Positions 60,393 to 64,000 of a stretch of 64,000 nt of DNA are shown one piece after another; the stretch's first letter is position 1, and every line of letters starts with the position of its first letter. The notes under the pieces were generated by a model. It searched no databases. It was not told the origin of the DNA and saw nothing but the letters and a program-made list of their open reading frames with translations. The DNA is taken from positions 1,364,001-1,428,000 of the forward strand of contig CBDDDT010000003.1 of NCBI GenBank assembly GCA_965226755.1, written 5' to 3'. The stretch comes from Bog-113 sp965226755 (GTDB lineage: Bacteria > Acidobacteriota > Terriglobia > Bryobacterales > Bryobacteraceae). The position numbers and the translations under genes were made by a program.

Positions 60393-61394
60393 GTGAGTCA
60401 ATCCGGAGCAGGCAAACGTATCGCAGTCACCGGCGGAGCCGGCTATATCGGCAGCCACACCGTCCTGGAACTCCTCGATCAGGGCTACGATGTCGTGGTC
60501 ATCGATGATCTTTCCCACGGCTACCGGCACAATGTGGAGCCCGGCCGTCTTCGCGAAATCACCCTTCAGGACACCGCAGCCGTCACGAAGGTCCTTCAGG
60601 AGAAGCCGGTTTCGGCCGTCATTCACTTCGCGGCCTTCATCTCCGTCGGCGAATCGATGAAGCTCCCCGAAATTTACTTTCAGAATAACGTCTGCGGATC
60701 CCTGTCGCTCTTCACCGCCATGCTCAAGGCCGGCGTCACCAAGCTGGTCTTCTCCTCCACGGCGGCCGTCTACGGAATGCCCCAGTCCGTGCCCATCCGC
60801 GAAGACTTCCCCTACGCCCCGGTTAACGTTTATGGCGAGTCCAAGGTGATGGTGGAGAAAATCCTGGGCTGGTTCGATCCCATTCATCACTTCAAAAGCG
60901 TCTGTCTCCGCTACTTCAACGCCTCGGGCGCCGACCCGCAAGGGCGGCGCGGCGAAGAACACCAGCCCGAATCCCACCTGATTCCGCTCCTGTTCCAGGC
61001 CATCGAGACCGGAAAGCCCGTCACCATCTTCGGCGACGATTACCCCACTCCAGACGGCACCTGCATTCGCGACTACATCCACGTCTCCGACCTTGCCCGC
61101 GCCCACATCGCTTCGCTCGAGCACCTCCTCGATGGCGGCCAATCCAATAAATTCAATGTCGGTACGGGCGTGGGATTCTCCGTCAAACAGGTGATTGACG
61201 CCGTGGAATCCGTCACCGGAAGCAAGGTTCCTTACAACATGGGACCGCGCCGTGACGGCGATCCGCCTGAACTCGTCGCCGATTCCACCAAGCTCCGCGC
61301 TGCTCTCGGCTGGAAACCGCGGTTTGACGATCTGCGCCAGATCGTGGAAACCGCATGGCGCTTCGAGCAGACGCGGAAAACCCCGATTTCCTGA
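60393..61394 (+). CDS. galE: UDP-glucose 4-epimerase GalE
   Basis: Interconverts UDP-glucose and UDP-galactose. The 333-residue SDR protein from GTG 60393 has GGAGYIGSHT (NAD binding), HFAAFISVGESM, SSTAAVYG, catalytic VYGESKVMVEK (YxxxK), RYFNASGADPQGRRGEEH and DGTCIRDYIHVSDLARAH. It could use other UDP-hexoses as well. With the GH36 alpha-galactosidase 8 kb away it may feed released galactose into metabolism, or supply UDP-galactose for the adjacent GT. Confidence 0.95.
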   Translation: MSQSGAGKRIAVTGGAGYIGSHTVLELLDQGYDVVVIDDLSHGYRHNVEPGRLREITLQDTAAVTKVLQEKPVSAVIHFAAFISVGESMKLPEIYFQNNVCGSLSLFTAMLKAGVTKLVFSSTAAVYGMPQSVPIREDFPYAPVNVYGESKVMVEKILGWFDPIHHFKSVCLRYFNASGADPQGRRGEEHQPESHLIPLLFQAIETGKPVTIFGDDYPTPDGTCIRDYIHVSDLARAHIASLEHLLDGGQSNKFNVGTGVGFSVKQVIDAVESVTGSKVPYNMGPRRDGDPPELVADSTKLRAALGWKPRFDDLRQIVETAWRFEQTRKTPIS

Positions 61395-61886
61395 CTACCG
61401 GCGTCGCCAGATCAGCGTGCTGCTATTTCCCCCGTTGGGGCCCGAAAGCTTGATCTCTTCCGTCGCCGTTTTGCCGTCGCCTGACAGCTTCAGCCGGATC
61501 ACCTCGTCATAGCTCTTGTCGTGGGACTTCCGTTCGCTCACCAGCGTGTTCCCATCCCACCGCGAGATCGAGAACATCTTTCCGTCCGACCCGATTGGGC
61601 GTTCTTTCCCGTCGAGATACCAGTCCCCTTCGATCGTGTCTGGACCGCCGGCCTGGTTGTACGTGGCTTGCACCGCGTGCAGCGCTTCGCCTCGCCGGCT
61701 CTCGTCCAGCGTCATCCGCGTAGGAACGGGCATTTTCCCGAACTTCGACTGGGGAACGTCCAACTCCCAATGGCCCGTAAAGTCCGGCTTCGAGTCGCCG
61801 CCCCGTCCCGCGTCACGGCCCGCCGCTAGCAGACCCAGACCCAGTACGATTGTCAGCAGAACGATATACGGGGCATTCCGGTCCAT
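61395..61886 (-). CDS. hypothetical exported lipocalin-like protein
   Basis: A 163-residue protein with a signal or anchor segment (YIVLLTIVLGLGLLAAG). The mature part begins DFTGHWELDVPQSKFGKMP, then alternating strands (DTIEGDWYLDGKE, MFSISRWDGNTLVSERKS, DEVIRLKLSGDGKTATEEIKL), typical of small acidobacterial exported beta-barrel proteins. Function unknown. Its stop lies immediately next to the galE stop (convergent, no gap). Confidence 0.7.
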   Translation of the reverse strand: MDRNAPYIVLLTIVLGLGLLAAGRDAGRGGDSKPDFTGHWELDVPQSKFGKMPVPTRMTLDESRRGEALHAVQATYNQAGGPDTIEGDWYLDGKERPIGSDGKMFSISRWDGNTLVSERKSHDKSYDEVIRLKLSGDGKTATEEIKLSGPNGGNSSTLIWRRR

Positions 61887-62151
61887 AACTCACACCGAAG
61901 CACGTCTTGGGCCCAAGTCGCATTCCCCGTGCGCAGTATGATAGCTGAAGGGCGTGCCTGTGGGGCTCTTGTTGATTCCTCATTTTTGATCCAACACTCA
62001 AAAATGCAGGGGGTTGGCTCAAGTAGCGCCGGTGTGCTAGTCCCAGCCGGGTCATTCCGGAGGGTGACTCCTGAAGGCGTTCGGTTGGCTCCCGCCCTTT
62101 TCAAAAAGGGGTCAAAACCGGGAGTTGGCACGGCCCGACAACACGCCCTGA

Positions 62152-62181
62152 TTGACGTTCTTGTGACAACCACGCTATCCT
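62152..62181 (+). promoter_or_regulatory. sigma-70 promoter of initiator tRNA gene
   Basis: TTGACG (62152-62157) and TATCCT (62176-62181) with 18-bp spacing; tRNA begins six bases later. The rest of the 300-bp gap (61887-62151) holds no gene, only a CCCTTTT-CA-AAAAGGG hairpin at 62095-62110. Confidence 0.75.
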
Positions 62182-62186
62182 AATTT

Positions 62187-62263
<77 letters not shown>

Positions 62264-62283
62264 AACCTTCCTCTGTCCGTACC

Positions 62284-62330
62284 GGACACATGGGTAACAG
62301 TTTGTTCCTGAGACATAGGTAACACATTGC
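62284..62330. repeat. IS-end-like direct repeats
   Basis: ACATGGGTAACA (62288-62299) and ACATAGGTAACA (62313-62324) are direct repeats with 25-bp period, just outside tRNA-fMet. Repeated terminal words of this kind are typical transposase-binding ends of IS21/IS481-type elements. It probably marks the right end of the insertion-sequence block. Confidence 0.6.
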
Positions 62331-62458
62331 CGGGGTCTGCGGAGACCCACATCGTCGGGAGGTGGAGGTCTGCGTCGCAGACGGCATGAGTTTTCAAGGC
62401 ATAGGCGATCTATCGGTCCGATGTCTTCTGTCTGTGTGGGAATGAAAAGCAGGGGGAA

Positions 62459-62486
62459 GAACAAGGGCGCCGGAGCGCCCTTGTTC
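62459..62486. terminator. perfect 12-bp hairpin inside the IS block
   Basis: GAACAAGGGCGC (62459-62470) and GCGCCCTTGTTC (62475-62486) around CGGA. It lies just past the stop of the IS481 remnant on the minus strand. No T-run follows, so intrinsic termination is uncertain. Confidence 0.4.
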
Positions 62487-62510
62487 ATCGTCCGCGATGA
62501 GTCGCGTCGG

Positions 62511-62846
62511 CTATCCCTCGGCGAGTTGCTCTCCAGCATTGCTCGCTTCTGTTTCGCCGGGTGCTTTCATGCTACGCGAGCCGGCGGTTTGCATGTTTTT
62601 CGCATCCTGGCTGGGCTCAGCAGCGGCGGGTCTGGCGCCAAAGGGATTGTCGAGCGGCTGGAGAGTCCTTTCTTCCAGATCGACGTACCCCAGGTCGTAG
62701 TGCATGAAACTGACGAGCCAGATTCCGTTCTCGACCTCGCGAATGCCGACCGCCTGACCGGCGAGCGATTTCGACAGATTGATGATTTTGTCAATCCGGC
62801 GTGGCCCACTGTGATGCTTTGATTTGGCCCACTTGCATTCATCCGC
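62511..62846 (-). pseudogene. C-terminal remnant of an IS481-type integrase/transposase
   Basis: After an in-frame TAG (62847-62849) the frame reads KHHSGPRRIDKIINLSKSLA, then VENGIWLVSFMHYDLGYVDL and LQPLDNPFGAR, the C-terminal end of IS481-type integrases. The N-terminal HTH and DDE core are missing, and no start codon precedes the conserved part. A 40-residue tail after NPFGAR looks non-native. It lies between the IS-end repeats and istB, so it was probably cut by the IS21-type insertion. Confidence 0.7.
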
Positions 62847-62918
62847 CTATTTTTATTTCGACGGGTCTTTGGCTGGGCTTCGTCTTCGCTTTTGGGTGTC
62901 AGCGCATCCCCTGTGGTT

Positions 62919-63701
62919 CTAGCTCTCTTTGGTGGGATTTCCTCTCTTTCTGGTAACGGTTCTTCGAAATCGGAACGACTCGCTTCCGGTCTCAATGATG
63001 TGCGCGCGATCCGTGATCCGGTCAATCAGCGCCTTACAGAGTCGGGCATTCGGAATCACCTGCGTCCACTCCGAGAACGGCAAGTTGGTGGTAAGAATGA
63101 CCGCAGCTCGTTCGGCACGCTCCGCGATGATCTGGAACAGAAACTCAGCGCCCACTTCTGCCAGCGGCACATAACCAACCTCGTCGATGGCGATCAGTTC
63201 GTAACGAGACCACCGGGCCATCACACGGCGCAGTTGCAGTTGGTGTTTCGCCTCGACGAGTTCATTGACCAGACTGGCGGCAGTGGCGAACCGGACCCGT
63301 CGCTTCTGCTTGCAGGCGGCAACGCACAACCCGCTCAGCAGATGCGTTTTGCCCGTCCCGCTATCCCCGATGAGGATGATGGGCTCGGCTTTCTCGATGT
63401 ATCCGCCTTGCGCCAACGAGTGCATCTGCACTGCGGAAATCATTGGCGATTGCGCAAAGTCAAACTCCTCGAGCGTTTTGACGCGAGGCAGATGAGCTTC
63501 TTTGATCCGGCGCTCGACCGTGTTCCGTTCGCGCTCTTCAATCTCGGCTGCCAGAAGTGCTTCCAGATAACCGGCGTGTGTTTTTCGTTCGCGCACCGCC
63601 TGTTCGGCCAGAGTGGCGAACTGCAATGCGACCGCCGGCATGCGCAGTAGTTTGCATTGCTGTTTGATCGTCGCTTCTTCGAGCAGGGCCGCGGTGCTCA
63701 T
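62919..63701 (-). CDS. istB: IS21-family helper ATPase IstB
   Basis: A 260-residue AAA+ helper that assists IstA. N-terminal MPAVALQFATLAEQA, Walker A LIGDSGTGKTHL, Walker B ELIAIDEVGYVPL, sensor ILTTNLPFSEW and DRITDRAHIIETG are all present; length is normal and no lesion is seen. It overlaps istA by 4 bp (ATGA). The element may still be functional, depending on the part outside the window. Confidence 0.93.
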   Translation of the reverse strand: MSTAALLEEATIKQQCKLLRMPAVALQFATLAEQAVRERKTHAGYLEALLAAEIEERERNTVERRIKEAHLPRVKTLEEFDFAQSPMISAVQMHSLAQGGYIEKAEPIILIGDSGTGKTHLLSGLCVAACKQKRRVRFATAASLVNELVEAKHQLQLRRVMARWSRYELIAIDEVGYVPLAEVGAEFLFQIIAERAERAAVILTTNLPFSEWTQVIPNARLCKALIDRITDRAHIIETGSESFRFRRTVTRKRGNPTKES

Positions 63702-64000
63702 TGCTGACCTCCCGTGCTCAACAAGCGATCGTACTGATTCATTACCGGCAGTGGCCGTTCGAAACGTACGAGCTCGCTACTTACCTGAATGTTCTCCGTA
63801 CGGGGGCGGGCCAGTTCATCGGCGCAAACGAGATGGCGGATCGCGGCCGCATCCGAGCAGCCGGTGGAGAGAGCCCGTTCCACTGCTTGCTGCAAATGAG
63901 CGTGCCCGTAGCATTTAACCAGCCCGATAATCTGAACCATCTGCCGCGTTCCACTCGCTTTTCCATGCCGTCCGATCATCTCTGCAAGTAGCCGGTCGTA
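63698..64000 (-). CDS. istA: IS21-family transposase IstA, C-terminal part (truncated by window edge)
   Basis: The frame runs off the right edge and reads YDRLLAEMIGRHGKAS, then a helical C-terminal region (GHAHLQQAVERALSTGCSDAAAIRHLV) ending PLPVMNQYDRLLSTGG, the usual IstA tail. The DDE catalytic domain lies outside the window. Four bases overlap istB. Confidence 0.85.
   Translation of the reverse strand, partial: YDRLLAEMIGRHGKASGTRQMVQIIGLVKCYGHAHLQQAVERALSTGCSDAAAIRHLVCADELARPRTENIQVSSELVRFERPLPVMNQYDRLLSTGGQQ

Larger units (their letters stand above)
62284..64000 (-). mobile_element. insertion-sequence block next to tRNA-fMet (IS21-type, with IS481 remnant), right part cut by window
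   Basis: Combines IS-end repeats, a decayed IS481 integrase tail, intact istB and partial istA, all reading leftward. The far end lies beyond base 64000. The block starts 20 bp after the tRNA-fMet CCA. Whether one composite unit or two nested insertions cannot be decided from this window. Confidence 0.7.

Overview
The window is a high-GC bacterial chromosome segment that looks like a soil Acidobacteriota genome of the Bryobacter/Solibacter type. This is inferred from gene families alone: FG-GAP and ASPIC/UnbV (CRTAC1) proteins, a GloVer tandem-repeat protein, a regulator with the N-terminal domain of acidobacterial TolB-type regulators, a PadR-linked ABC operon whose small membrane gene has a permease-like N-terminus, and acidobacterial-type integrase and IS481 remnants. 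Coding is dense, with many 4-base and 8-base overlaps. Three tRNAs were found: Ala(GGC), Leu(CAA) and initiator fMet(CAU).

Layout. 1-7.1 kb is core metabolism: rsmD (5' truncated), a SAM hydrolase, a cysteine desulfurase/mnmA/acyltransferase operon, and a MacB/FtsX-type ABC pair with a LolA-like lipoprotein. 7.1-15 kb follows tRNA-Ala and is accessory: a secreted FG-GAP/Ig protein, a divergent 977-residue ATPase/TPR regulator, and a chimera of a truncated ParB domain with GloVer repeats. Similar bipartite sequence motifs lie near both ends of this segment. 15-26.3 kb holds a TetR gene with twin operator-like sites, a GH-A-like protein, and an eight-gene minus-strand run (DUF3224, esterase, three TIM-barrel isomerases, PQQ dehydrogenase, cytochrome c, phytanoyl-CoA-type dioxygenase). 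It diverges from Gfo/Idh/MocA and ThuA-like genes. I read this as an oxidative sugar or glycoside catabolic cluster.

26.3-37 kb carries a hybrid histidine kinase that lacks its phosphoacceptor His, a YcaQ-type glycosylase, two hypotheticals, comM, and a padR-controlled ABC exporter with a perfect 11-bp inverted-repeat operator. 37-43.8 kb has tRNA-Leu, an acyltransferase-3, a 1452-residue secreted mosaic (collagen-like, beta-helix tailspike-like, lectin-like and SGNH modules) and infC. 44-50.2 kb holds the most distinctive locus: a tightly packed operon of an ATP-grasp-like protein, an M29-type aminopeptidase, a GCS2 (YbdK-like) glutamate-cysteine ligase homologue, a second ATP-grasp ligase, an alpha/beta hydrolase and a secreted SGNH hydrolase. 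This is a candidate system for making and trimming an unknown small peptide or amide.

50.2-64 kb contains a GH36 alpha-galactosidase, a vapBC module, a YCII protein, a decayed tyrosine-recombinase gene, an MDR oxidoreductase, a CRTAC1 protein, a YprB-like exonuclease with a 56-bp fragment duplicated nearby, a GT39-like membrane protein, galE, and tRNA-fMet. Just downstream of that tRNA is an insertion-sequence pile-up: an IS481-type integrase remnant plus IS21-family istB and partial istA running off the window.
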